Origin: Diphasiastrum complanatum
Taxonomy: Eukaryota > Streptophyta > Lycopodiopsida > Lycopodiales > Lycopodiaceae
Length of the DNA: 64,000 nt
Assembly (NCBI GenBank): GCA_029204225.1
Contig: CM055109.1
Span: forward strand, 19,109,783 to 19,173,782
Reading direction: 5' to 3'
Position 1 is the first letter of the stretch. Every line of letters starts with the position of its first letter. Made by a program: the position numbers and the translations under genes. The notes beneath the pieces were generated by a model. That model had not been told where the DNA came from. It ran no database searches and was given only the letters and a program-made list of their open reading frames with translations. Positions 19,189-30,734 of this stretch are shown one piece after another.

Positions 19189-20600
19189 TGTTAGAAATAA
19201 ATGACTATGCTGAAGTTAATCCATAGGTTGCTTTGACCCAAAAGGTCGAGATTTGTGTAACCATGGGTATTTAGTTATTTAGGCCATCTTAAGTTTGTCT
19301 GAAGTTCAGTTGGACCCAATTTTGGTCATGTACTGACTCGTGGGTCCTTAGGGGTCTAATTTTGTTTAGATGCCCAGTTACAGCTTTTACTCCCTGTCCC
19401 GGTTGTTTACTGTTTTTACTTATAGATGTACTTCTTGTAAATACAGAAATGGCTAAGTCACCGGCCTGTGGTGACCTTTGTAACAGAAAGTAAATAAAGT
19501 TGTTAATGATGTTTCTGAGCCTCAGAGTCGCATGTTGCTTGGGTATAGGATACTAGGTCATTAATTCGGAGTGGTTGGACTGACCTCCTAAAAAGTAGGA
19601 GTTGACTAGTCAACGTGACACGTCATATGCTCACTGGGACACTTGGTCCAGTGAATGAGTGACACATGTCAGGGTTGACCAGTCAAACATGTCATGTGCC
19701 CACTGGGACATTTGGTCCAATGGATGAGTGACACATGTCAGCCTACTCACTTGCCTATTATCAGGGTATTGCCAAGTGGCAAGTGTCGACTGTGCATGGA
19801 GTTGGCCATGTGTCGAGATTTAGGAAGGGTCAGGGTTAAGGGGTGCTTGAGGATTTTGGATAAGTGAGCCTAGAGAGAGGCATTCCTCATCATAATCTAT
19901 GCAGCAAAGGCTGGGAGGAGACAAGGCAGCCAGCTCCATCTTGTGTTAGAAATAATTTGACGCTTGTATGTGCAGGAAATTAGCAAGGTTTGAAGAGAAG
20001 ATCAGAGAGGGAGTCTGACAGGCCTTATCTTGACTTTTGAGGGTGCCCTGCATTTAGTAAGTGGTTAACCTTAGGGTTTGGTGGCATTTGGCCACATCCA
20101 GGTAGAGTACTTAGATGCTCATTGTGTATTCCATTTTGGACAGTTTGGCTAAGCATTGCTCTCCATTGCTCTTGTTGTTGTTTTCTCTCTCTCTCTCTCT
20201 TAGAGTTGGGCGCCCAGCCTCTTCTCTCTTGTTTTCTGTGGAGATTGATTGATAACTAGATCTTCGTGACTACAATTTTGTGGCCCTCATAACTTATAAG
20301 GGACCAAACTAGCTCATGTTACTATATTAAAAGTTTCCAAGTCCTAACGTCTCGTATTTAAAATGTTACTTTGCGCTTTGAATAATTAGATGCATTGAAA
20401 CCAATCCTATTTTGATAGAATAAGTATTAATGCTCATTTTTCACAAATATTAATAATCTTGGTTTGATCTTCACCCACTTAAAAGTGAGAAAAATGTTCC
20501 AAATGTTTGGAGGGTTTTTCCAAACTTTTGAGACACATTTCAGACCTTTCACATCTGGATGTTTCAAACATCTAGCTCCAATTATGCCTAAACCTAAAGA
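19189..20600 (+). other. Probable copia 3' LTR and flank; non-coding
   Basis: TGTTAGAAATAA directly after the polypurine tract looks like the LTR start. The same 12 bases occur again at 19944, which could mark a second LTR or element edge. The LTR end could not be fixed. A tandem repeat lies at 19601-19741 and a short (CT)n near 20183-20200. No gene is seen. Confidence 0.5.
19601..19741. repeat. Tandem repeat, 2 units of about 70 bp
   Basis: Each unit contains GTTGAC-AGTCAA, CACTGGGACA-TTGGTCCA and GATGAGTGACACATGTCAG-type blocks. Its position inside the probable LTR suggests a duplicated regulatory block, which is inference. Confidence 0.75.
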
Positions 20601-20604
20601 AGCG

Positions 20605-20826
20605 GACCATGCGTCCGAATGTGCATCAGGACGCGGACGCGCCAGGGGTGCTTCCGGGTCCCCGGACGCGTCCGCTTTTTTTTTTTTAAGAGTTATTTAG
20701 CCAAAAAAATAAAATAAAAATTTAAAAAAATATGGACGCATCCGACCCTGCGTCCGGGGGTCGGACGACCTGGACGCTGGACGCGGACGCGGAATGCCTG
20801 CGTCCGGCCCAGAACCTCATGTCTGG
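20605..20826. repeat. GGACGCGTCC-rich dispersed repeat, copy 2 (inverse orientation)
   Basis: Two arms rich in GGACGCGGACGCG / CGGACGCGTCCGC flank an A/T-rich centre (about 20680-20730). The right end is CCTCATGTCTGG, the complement of the start of the copy at 15313. Confidence 0.75.
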
Positions 20827-20829
20827 CCT

Positions 20830-21403
20830 AAACATAAGTCTTAGACCATCATATAGTTAAAGCCCAACTATTGATTTGTGAGGTCCCTAGTGACAAGAAA
20901 ACAAAATATAATTGGCTTATAACTAAAAGAATAATTCCTTGTGCACTTGAAGCTTAAGGGCCAAACTAGTTGTAACAGCACGTATAGAAGCTAATGCTGA
21001 ATAATTTAAGTCTTGGAAGAATATAAACTTGCTTAACCTCTTCTTTACATTCTTTAGTGTATGCTACTATCATTAGGTCTATAGCAGCTACACGTATTTC
21101 AAAGATACATCTTATAAGAAAAGCTCCCTAAGATCCTGCTTACAAGACAATACCCAATGGAAAACACACTATTGAGCAACCACCCAACCAAGTAGAAGCA
21201 ACCAATCAACTCTAGAAGCTTCACCCCCAAGCCAAGGAACAAGAAGCATGAATGTAGAGTGAAATCCTGGCAATGAATCAATGATCATAATGAGTAGGGC
21301 GAGTTTGGCCTCAATATATAGAGCCAAAAGCAACCTGGGCACATAGCCATGCATAGCCCTAAGTTCCCTATACATAGATTCACCTAGAGCATGGACCAAC
21401 TAG
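20830..21403. other. Non-coding stretch; homologous in part to 25775-26046
   Basis: About 200 bases (GCACTTGAA, CAAACT-GTTGTAACAGCAC, TATAGAAG-TAATG, TTGCTTAACCT, GTCATTAGGTCT-TAGCAGCTA words) recur in the same order and orientation at 25890-26046. No gene is seen. Confidence 0.55.
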
Positions 21404-21617
21404 TCATAGAATTGCTATTGATAACTCTACACATGCATACACTGTCTCAAACCTTGTCTAAACTCCATTTAGTGTGTTCTGGGCCTCACAAGGATATTAG
21501 TTACTTTCGGGTCACATCCAGTATGACGTGGCATAACTAACAGCTTGATTTACTGGAGTACCGTGTATCCAAGACTAGAAGTATACTGAATCCTACTTAC
21601 TAGTCATGGACATAACA
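21404..21617 (-). repeat. Left LTR (3' LTR on minus strand) of LARD-like element
   Basis: 214 bp matching 25472-25685 without indels. Exact ends are uncertain by a few bases. Confidence 0.75.
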
Positions 21618-21834
21618 TTCGTCCCTCCTTAAACTGCTTCTATCCTTAGAAGCTCTCTAAACAGGAAAGAATAATAGGAACAGTTCTTTTAACTTTCAAT
21701 ATTAACCTAGAAAATCATTATTCTTAGTCTAACTTTCACATCAAACAAGTACTCAGAGATAATCCTATTTTCCAAGTGATAATCTCTGCACTGGAGTACA
21801 AAGTAGGATTGACCAAACACAGATGAGAAGAGAC

Positions 21835-22165
21835 AGAGGATGGAAGGCATTTCATACCAAAACTTTATCAGTAGTCTGATGTACCTCACAATTTGTACCA
21901 TACCTGACTTGGCCTTCTCTGTCTATGCATTAAGCCAATTCTCTTCGAATCCTGACATGGCACACTGGCAAATGGCAAAACGAATTCTGCAATATCTGAA
22001 GGGCACTCGAAATGTGGGATTGATCTACAAAGAGGACAGAGAGAAAAAATAGTTTGAGCTGCAACACTACAGCGATGCAAGCTAGGGGCAAGCTACAAAG
22101 TTGACATCAAATCCGTAACAGGAGGATGTTCAATAGTGTGTGGAACAACTTAGGTTTGAAATGGT
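21835..22165 (+). pseudogene. Ty1/copia RNase H fragment inside LARD-like element
   Basis: SLMYLTICTIPDLAFSVYAL, MAHWQMAKRILQYLKGT and RNVGLIY are the copia pol region just before RNase H. FELQHYSDAS and a degraded VTGGCSIVCGTT follow after stops. It is a short, isolated piece in opposite orientation to the host element. Confidence 0.75.
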
Positions 22166-25100
22166 ACACTAAGCGATAAATTTCCCAACTGGGTTATATT
22201 CACCATAAGTTAGTAACATCACCTTCATGTAAAGCATTTACATGAAACACTGGGGGAAATAACCTAACTTAGGAGACTAAAGTTAAAGAAATAATAAAAT
22301 AATATAATTACAGTCTAAAATTATCCACAACTCTGACAGCTAATTCATAAGCTTTCAAATACAAATATCCTTAGTATCCAAATTCTAAGATATGATAATT
22401 CATTTAGCTAGAATCTCTAGGAGAATCATTAAGCTATAGAATGATTAAAACTCAACTCTGAGTACCCCAGATACTCTTTTAAGTTAAATGCTCATGTTCC
22501 TCGAAAATAGCATTCATTCATCTTAATAGACTTGTCTGTCTCCTAAGATAACTGGAGATCCAACTCAAATGAAGAACTGTACTCAAGCATTTGTAGACCA
22601 TAAACTGTAGTAGAATAACCTCTACTAGAAAAATCAAATTCTCCACAAATAAGATAACTTATCTTGTGAGAATATCTGTGAGATCCATAGGTTCTCAATA
22701 ATACTGGAGTAAAGAGATTCAAAACACTGATTCGAATTCTTACTCAAATAATAGATCAAGAATTAATCGTCACACTTAAGAATCATTACAATTCCTTATA
22801 ATCCTCTGACAATAATTAAGTATCTATTTATAATCCGTCAATCATAAATATTTAGATTCGTATGATTCGTCAATCATGACTTTCTGGAATCCAAAACCAT
22901 ACTTAACCATTTATAGGATACTGGAGTATATGTCCCACATAACTCAGGAAAAGTAAGAATCATTCCAAAATCTTTCCTAATAGGAAAATACTGGATTTTA
23001 GGAATACTCTCCAATCAGGATCCTTTAACTGAAATGCAAGATTCAAGTTCTATAAACAACTAGTAATTAAAGACTGAATGCATACCAAAATGACAATCAT
23101 CTTCAACTACAAAAACTTTAGATTACAATCCAGAATCACATCTAGATACCCAAAGTCCTGCTGAACATCAATTCAGTCGTTATTCTTGGATTCATAATGA
23201 TTCGTTATCCATTTGAGTTCTCTGGGATACAATCACTAATGAGCTGAGTCTATTCCTTAACTAAGGAATACTCTATCCCAAGAATATTGTATATCCAATG
23301 CACACAATTTTTAACTGATGAACCGAAATGATTCACTAATCATGCGTCTTACAAGCAATATAAATCAAAACCATCAGTTTCTAGTGAATCCACATCACAC
23401 TGATCGTTTTACCAATTAACTTCATCCTGGAGTAATCAACTACTCAAGTTGATTGCCAATAGTTCAGAAATCTTAAATGTCTAGGTGAAGAATTCAATTA
23501 TACTAGTATGACACCACATTTAGATCCTCATCCAAACCATTTATAAGTTAATCCATAAACCTCCAATCCAAAGATTTGTTAACTCTGCAAGTATCTGTCA
23601 AAACAATACGTGATCATATGCTCATGTTTACCGACTAGGTTAAGTGCACCAAATAACCCTAGTAACCAGGAATACACAGTAGATTCATACAAGATTAATC
23701 GTGCACTTATGTGAATAATCTCACTATGACCCAGTACATAAACACATTCTTATCTGGCAGATTCCTCTAGAACCCACATATGTTACTCACATATCTCACT
23801 GAGATCTTGTAACTCAGCTACAAAAGATTTTCTATTTCTCATGAGTAAATAACATATCCGGAAAATCTTTGAGACGAATAACATTCACTCTCAACAATTT
23901 TCCAATCCAACTTACCTCTAATTACATAATTTCTTCCACTTAATCAACCTTTCTCTGATCCTAGTACTAACTAAGATTAGGTTGATCCAATACAGAACTC
24001 TCATACTTAAATTCTGGTCAAACTTACTTCTATTCCAACCAAAATGGAATTAGTAACCTTTGACCTTTCCCTGTACCACTTATAAATAATGATTCAAATA
24101 TCAAACCTATTCTAGTTCCAGATTGTCCACACAATCCCTAGAGAATTCCTCTTATTTGAAAAGTTCCAATTAGGTATCTTACTCTGAATCTATCCGAAAT
24201 TCCTTTCAAATCCAATCTCATTTCTATACCCTAGCTGGTTCTCTTCCGAAAGCTATGCAACCAACAGATTCCCAAATAGAATTTTATCCCACCACTTCAC
24301 CCCTCCTTTTAAAGAAATTACAGATTTCCATAAAAGTTAACTGGAAAGATGATATATGAAAATATCTAAATCCTAGAAAAGTCAGTAATAAGTGCTTCCA
24401 CTAAAGGATTCACCCTATTACACATAGGACTTTTCCTTCAAATATTTTCACTCTAAGTGATAGCAACTACTATTCCATCGAAATCCATTTATGCAACAGA
24501 GATATTTCATGGTTTAAGAAATTGAAACATTTTAACCTTAGAATTATTGAAACATTTTAACCTTAGAATTCATTTGAATTCTAAGTCTATTCATACAAGT
24601 AGTGATTTATATGACATAACAGTCTTTCAGAAGAATAACTTCATGCTGGAAAGAATCATATAAATCAGTATGATATCCTATATTTGAAAGATTACTAAGA
24701 AGTAAAGGATTAATTAAGAAAACGAAAAATAGATTTTAGGGCCTCTGATTTTGTAAATGATGAGATACCACATTGGGATCTAGATTAAACCTCAAAATTT
24801 CTCAAAATACCCCACATTTGATCAAATGGTTTTCTTCTTTCCCATATCGCGACTAGATACTAAGCACACCATTGATCATCAAATCTTTACAGTCCTAGAA
24901 TTTCCTTTCCAAAATTACTGATGTCCCATACCATCAGCTTTTCCTTCGGCGTAGAGAGCATTGTCCTTGATCAATCTTTCAGTGAAAGACCATGTGATAA
25001 AACCCTGAACCGCCTCATCTGATATTCTAGAGATCCATTGATCATCTAGCTGTCCTATAATCACTATAGGATATTATCTCATGTTCCCAAACACTGAAGA

Positions 25101-25471
25101 ATCCATTTATTTGGATGATTGGCATGCCTATCAGAAAAATATGATGGATACCCAAAATCCACATCTGATTATGTGACTTAGACAGAAAAATTAACATGGT
25201 TTAATATTACATCCTGATCCTTTCTAGTTAATGATAAGCTTCAAAACCCTACTGATGCATCAAATCTAGGGACAAGCTTCTGTCAATTAACAGATCCAAT
25301 GTAATCCACGTATCAGATTCCACTTCTAACCTCACAATTGACATCCAAAACTGCGGATAACTAAATGGTCACAAAGATATCAGTTACAAATTCAACTGAA
25401 TGAATTCTAACCAGGAAATTAATAACCAGTATTAAGCAATTATTTACAAGGATTACCAAAATCCTAACTAT

Positions 25472-25685
25472 TCATAGAATTGCTATTGATAACTCTACAC
25501 ATGCATACATTGTCTCAAACCTTGTCTAAACTCCATTTAGTGTGTTCTGGGCCTCACAAGGATATTAGTTACTTTCGGGTCACATCCAGTATGACGTGGC
25601 ATAACCAACAGCTTGATTTACTGGAGTACCATGTATCCAACACTAGGAGTATATTGAATCCTACTTATTGGTCATGGACATAACA
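25472..25685 (-). repeat. Right LTR (5' LTR on minus strand) of LARD-like element
   Basis: 214 bp. See the left copy. The repeat ends GGACATAACA, the complement of TGTTATGTCC. Confidence 0.75.
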
Positions 25686-25689
25686 CATC

Positions 25690-27673
25690 TTAAACATTTG
25701 GTTGCAAATTTGCCAAGTTGAAAGTAGTCTTAAGCCATCATATAAGTAAAGAGCCCAAGATACCTTCCAAACATTTGGTTGCAACTTTGCTCAGTCAAAA
25801 ATAAGTCTTTTTATATAAGTAAAGTGCCCCGGTGCCAAATTGCTAGGCCCAAAATGACAATATGACAAAATACACTTAAACTTTCATACAAGAAAACCCC
25901 CTTTGCACTTGAAAGAACCAAATCGGCTGTAAAAGCACTTATAGAAGTTAATGACTAATAATTTGAACCTTCAACGAATATCCTTGCTTAACCTTGTGTA
26001 TATGTTCTTTAACTCTGCTCTTGTCATTAGGTCTCTAGCAGCTAAATAACCAAATAGTCTGATAACATAAAATGTCAAGAACAAATTAGTGAAACACTTG
26101 AGCATCAATTACATGTGAAAGCCTAGAGGTACTTACAAATAGCATGCTCACTACGAATATTCTGTATCATAATACTCAAACTTTGAAGTAACTGCACAGC
26201 AACCCCGGTTATTTGGCTGCTTATCTTCAAGGTTTGTATGAACAATCCCATGACCTGCTTTTCCATAAAAAAACTACAACAAAAGGATTATTACTAACAA
26301 GAACACAGCATATCAACTCCACAATTGCATCAAACTGAGAAATCCACCAACTAATCAATGCATCTCAAAAGGAAATTAACAAATTATTGCTTTTTCATAG
26401 CCAAAGTACCTGATCACCCTAGTGATTTCAAAACTTCGCTTTGTTTATAAACAGGGGTGGCAAAAAGGGGGGGAGATGGGCATAGTGACTGGGACATACA
26501 AACTACAATAGGAATAGAAATGTCCTCGAGTAGATGCAATGCAATATCATCTATAACATAGAAGATAAGAATCTGGAATTATCAAATTTTATCATCGACA
26601 TTGAATGAAATAAATAAATGACCGGAAGGTTGAAAAATATGACAAGGGCGTGTAGTAGGAGATGGTTGTAGTTGATAAGCAGCTAGACTCAGCTTCTGGG
26701 CAATGCGGTGAGGCCCGTAACAGCATGGGGCCAGCCTTTTAGTCTAAGACTGACCCTGAGCAAAAACCAATGACTAGCAAAACTGAGCCAAAGATAGAAA
26801 TCATGTTCGTCGAGCTCTACATAATTCCTACTGCTACTTTACATTGTTGTTGTATAAACTGCAAATGCAACTCTGCGTACAATAGATCTCTAGCATCTAA
26901 TCAAAATGAAGCCATTGTGAGTAGAGAATCATCAGGAGGCCAAGAAACACTCGGTAACACTAGCAAATACCCATGTGCCAAAAGAGAGGGTGCCATGTAT
27001 GTGTTGTTGCTGACACAACTATAATACTTGTATTCTGCTAAACTGGACCTATATCCCTACCGATAGGAGAAAGATATGACCATAAATTATTCTCTGAAAT
27101 GTGATTCGACACCTCTGGCTGTCCTGCACAGAATGTATGCAATCCCCATGAGGACCTAAACAGGTAAAATCCTCTGCTTAAACCCTGTGGGACCCCTCTT
27201 TGTAATAATATTTGATACATCAAAGCACCCCCTGTATTGAAAGATTGCTTACAAAAATATGTGAGCACACTTTGCTGATGTGATAGTAGCCCTCATACAT
27301 GTCAGAATTTGATCCCCAGATTCTAGATAGGAGTTAACTAATCATATTAGCACTCACACATCCCAAGATCAGCATAAGAGATTAAGAGAACTCTGATTAT
27401 AGAGGAATGAGCAAAGCTCTATACAATGGAATGAATCTATGGTGGAGCGCTATTAAATACTTTCTCTATGACTTGTGAAAAGCCAAAAGGCAAAAAGCTA
27501 ATTGCTACTATTACTATCTATTTTGGGGAAAGACCCATAATAAATTACTAAGCAATAAAACTAAGTTCTACACTTGTAGCAGTGCACCCACCTACATGCA
27601 TGAATAACTATATTGTTTCTAGAATTTATTATAAATAGAAATGGCCCATATAATAGCACGCAGGCTTGGCCAA
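25690..27673. other. Non-coding; no supported gene
   Basis: AT-rich sequence. An internal near-duplicate (AACATTTGGTTGCAA at about 25692 and 25767) and the segment homologous to 20830-21090 are the only structures seen. Short open frames have no recognisable domain. Confidence 0.5.
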
Positions 27674-28469
27674 TCAAACACTAGGGGGTACAAATAAACA
27701 AACAATGCCATGTTGTGAAGTCACATGCCCCGATACTATGCCATGTGTTACCCATGTTTGACACTTCTCTGGATTCAGAGAGATTTGAAATTTCCGACAC
27801 TGAGCAAACACTTTTTCAAGTTGGCCTAAGTGGTATGCATCCAATCCATGGACACAAAGGTCATCCAAATAAATTTCCAAGAATTTCTGCAAGTACTCCT
27901 TGAAAGCAAATTGCATAACGTGCTGGAAAGTACTTGGCACATTACATAATCCAAATGGCATTACTTTCTATGCGTAAGTTCCCCATTCCGTGGCCAATGC
28001 AGTTTTATTTTGATCTTCAAATGCAATCTTCACTTGAATGTATCCACTCAAACCATCTAAGAAACTATATGCTTCACCACCAGCAATACGATCTCAGTGA
28101 AAGGTGAAGGAAAGTGATTCTTTCTAGTTACTGCATTCAAGGCCTTCAAATTCACACATATTCGCATCTTGGCATTCTTCTTTGGTACAATCACGATTGG
28201 TGGCTTAAGTGGGGGCTGATCTAGAATTCGACACAAAATCTAGTTGGATCCACATGTCGCAAAATCTATTCATCCGTTAGCTCAACTTCCTCGTTGTAAG
28301 ATAAAACACGGCTAACTGGTATAAGCTCATCTTCTATTGGATCTGGGATTGGATTGATTGAAATCCAAACCACCGCATAAGCAATCGGCATATCAAGAGT
28401 TCGATCATTGGTAGGTGTAATACTCACTTCCAATATATCATCATGACAACGTGTATATCCCAGCCTCAC
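27674..28469 (-). pseudogene. Ty3/gypsy reverse transcriptase remnant
   Basis: On the minus strand the reading is PIVIVPKKNAKMRICVNLKA, then SFLDGLSGYIQVKI, a stop, MPFGLCNVPSTFQHVM, EIYLDDLCVHG (the YLDD active site) and SLNPEKC. Stops and frame changes interrupt it near 27965 and 28090. The LCN-PSTFQ variant and EIYLDD differ from gypsy 1-3 in this window, so it belongs to another gypsy lineage. The upstream part to 28469 is weaker. Confidence 0.8.
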
Positions 28470-29190
28470 TATTCACGAAAGATGATGGTAAGACCTCCCC
28501 ACATATATTGTAACTCTCAAAATTAGCCCTAATCTTACACTGACAATTAAGTTTAAGCACTACAATGCTTTTTTGTCTGAAGAGTAAAACGGATGGAAAA
28601 AGAGTTTCTATTGCTTGACCTCCTTTCCCTTCCCCTTAAGAAGATTTGTCATCCCAGGCAAATCTTTAGACTGGCGGCTCTAACCATGAGAGTCTGAACT
28701 GTATCTGATATCTGATCAGATTCGCATGAATAAGACAATATTCAATCTTTTATGCCCATTGTGTTATGGACATGCATTATAGTCCATACTTCTCTACTTT
28801 CGACAGTATTAGTGGACACACAGTTTATATTTACACGTGACGGGCCTAGAAATACTATTTTACATGGTTTTCTATTTTGTACCCTGATCTTTGAATTTCA
28901 CTTTCCCTCCAAATCAATATGAAGGGAGGTAGGGTTTGTCCACTATGAATAGCCACAAAGGCTGGTCATTTGCTAGTTTTGATCATTTGAGTCTTGGGCT
29001 TCTTGTAGGGCACATATAATTGATGGTTCCGTTTGCGATTGGAATCAGCATTTGTGTTTTGCAGATTATAGTTATAACAATTCGATTAGTACCAACATGT
29101 GTTTCCATTTTTGCTGGTTAATTCGCTGCTACCAGGTAATAGGTGTTTCACCCCCTCCTAATGATGTTCTTGTTACTTTAGCTTCCTTTT
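28470..29190. other. Non-coding; no supported gene
   Basis: Nothing recognisable on either strand between two gypsy fragments. Confidence 0.45.
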
Positions 29191-29199
29191 TTACTAACT

Positions 29200-29840
29200 C
29201 TCGTGATTCTATTGTGCAGGCACAACCACATTTGGCGCGAGCTCAACATCGTTATAAGTCCTTGACTGATCGTCATAGGTCTTTTTTAGAGTTTGCTGAG
29301 GGCCAACCTATTTATGTTCGTTTATCTTTTGCACATCATAAGTTTGTACAGGGTCGTTCTCTTACTGAGAAATTGTCTGCACATTACTATGGTCCTTTCC
29401 AGATTGTGGAAAAACTTGGGCCTATTACTTATCATTTACAGTTACCTGCTACTACTCGTGCTTGTGACATTTTTCATGTTAGTCTACTTCGTTTGCCACT
29501 TTTTACTGGTGAACCTTGTGATCCTTTGTTTCCTACTGATCCTGAACTTTTTCGATTTTAACTGCTGCTATTATACAAGTTCAGGTCGTTTTACGTCGTT
29601 GTCGTGGTCTTGTCCAATTTTTGGTCCAATGCGACGGTCGTCCAATTGATAAGTTACATGGGACTCACACCATTTTTGATTCCTGCTGATGCAATTGCTC
29701 TACCACCTCTGGATATTACACCTAATTCATCTGATCTTATTCATGTTGTTGAGTGGAACGGCAAACTGGGTGGAACGGCAAACTCTGCAAGAAGAATCTC
29801 GTGTGGAACAAAGAGCTTCGCTCTAATCATGCGAGATAGC
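29200..29840 (+). pseudogene. Ty3/gypsy integrase C-terminus remnant
   Basis: In the frame ending at 29561, ARAQHRYKSLTDRHRS, FVQGRSLTEKLSAHYYGPF, VEKLGPITYHLQLP and DIFHVSLLR are the integrase C-terminal and linker region. After the stop a chromodomain-like piece follows (LRRCRGLVQFLVQCDGRP; VVEWNGKL) with a 17-bp tandem duplication (GTGGAACGGCAAACT) near 29753-29788 that breaks the frame. Nothing of the RT lies upstream. Confidence 0.75.
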
Positions 29841-29933
29841 ATAGTAGTGTGTAGTCGGGAGATGCTGGACCAATGTGATGAGGAAAGCCCGATGCACCAT
29901 GTCTCTGTTGCGTATAAAGTCGTGGTGTGACAA

Positions 29934-29948
29934 TGGTATCAAAGAGTC
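29934..29948 (+). other. Primer-binding-site-like sequence
   Basis: TGGTATCAAAGAGTC after GTGTGACAA resembles the methionine tRNA primer site at the end of a 5' LTR. No paired LTR was found, so this may be the relic of an LTR element start. Confidence 0.3.
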
Positions 29949-30029
29949 TGCACTTACTGCGAGCATCCCTGATGGACTTCCGGAAGCAGAACCTCTAAAG
30001 CTAGACAAGGAATGTCCCTTCCCAAGTCG

Positions 30030-30730
30030 AGTGGTGGCAGCATGTCGCATACTGAAAGTAGGGCCGAGAAAAGTACCCCCAAGTAAGTGTATGATGAAAC
30101 TACCTCTAGAGTCTGTCCATCAAGAGTGACCTCTTGCTGCTGCATAAAAGCTCGAGAGGTATTGAAGACCATAACTTTGGTCTTCCCAATGTTCACCCTC
30201 AGTCCCCGTATGGTGCAAAAGTCCTGCAGGCAATCTAGTTGTCTCTATAATCCCTCTCTGGTCGGAGATACTAGTAACACATCATCTGCATAAAGGAGGA
30301 TGGCGATCAGAATGTCTCCAAGTCTACATCCAACTCCCCCGCACTGTGAGATGACTCTCTCTAACTCATCGATATACAATCCAAATAGTACAAGTGAAAG
30401 CAAAAAGCCCTGTTTCACCCCAACGGTGCTCCAAATGCAAACATCCTAAAACCCTCTCATATAAAGCCATCCCTGCCAGGATAATATCAGTCGAGAAGCC
30501 AAGGTCCTGAAGTCTCCGAATGAGCAATGAACGTGGTACAAAATCAAAAGCCTTGAAGTCAACAAAACAGCAATAGACTTTTTCTTTCATGTACTTAGCC
30601 TCCTCAACCAAAGCTCGAAGTGTGAAGATATGATCAGTGATAGAATAGTGAGACTGGACACCTTCATGTCCCAATGTGTGTACTCCCCTAGACTCTGCCT
30701 GTTCCAATAGGCTGGTACTCTGCACATCGG
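30030..30730 (-). pseudogene. LINE ORF2 reverse transcriptase remnant, minus strand
   Basis: Minus-strand frames give SITDHIFTLRALVEEAKYMK, VYCCFVDFKAFDFVPRSLLI, a degraded palm region and NIGKTKVMVFNTSRAF with SSYTYLGVLF, colinear with 43.0-43.7 kb. Stops and frame changes are present. It meets a plus-strand LINE head-to-head at about 30730. Confidence 0.85.
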
Positions 30731-30734
30731 CAGT

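Larger units (their letters stand above)
21404..25685 (-). mobile_element. Protein-less LTR retrotransposon (LARD-like), minus strand
   Basis: Two direct 214-bp repeats (21404-21617 and 25472-25685), equal in length with about 8 differences, flank 3.85 kb of AT-rich DNA that holds no element protein. Read on the minus strand, the left repeat is preceded by a purine-rich TTTAAGGAGGGACGAA and starts TGTTATGTCC, as a 3' LTR preceded by a polypurine tract should. A second member with its LTR at 57540-57738 shares internal sequence (for example the blocks at 22790-22940 and 58150-58320). A clear primer site and target duplication were not found. Large retrotransposon derivatives of this kind depend on another element for proteins. 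That classification is inferred. Confidence 0.7.

Noticed and set aside
27038-27268. Minus-strand ORF that might be a host exon
   Set aside because: No recognisable family, splice context or repeat relation. Not distinguishable from a chance frame.
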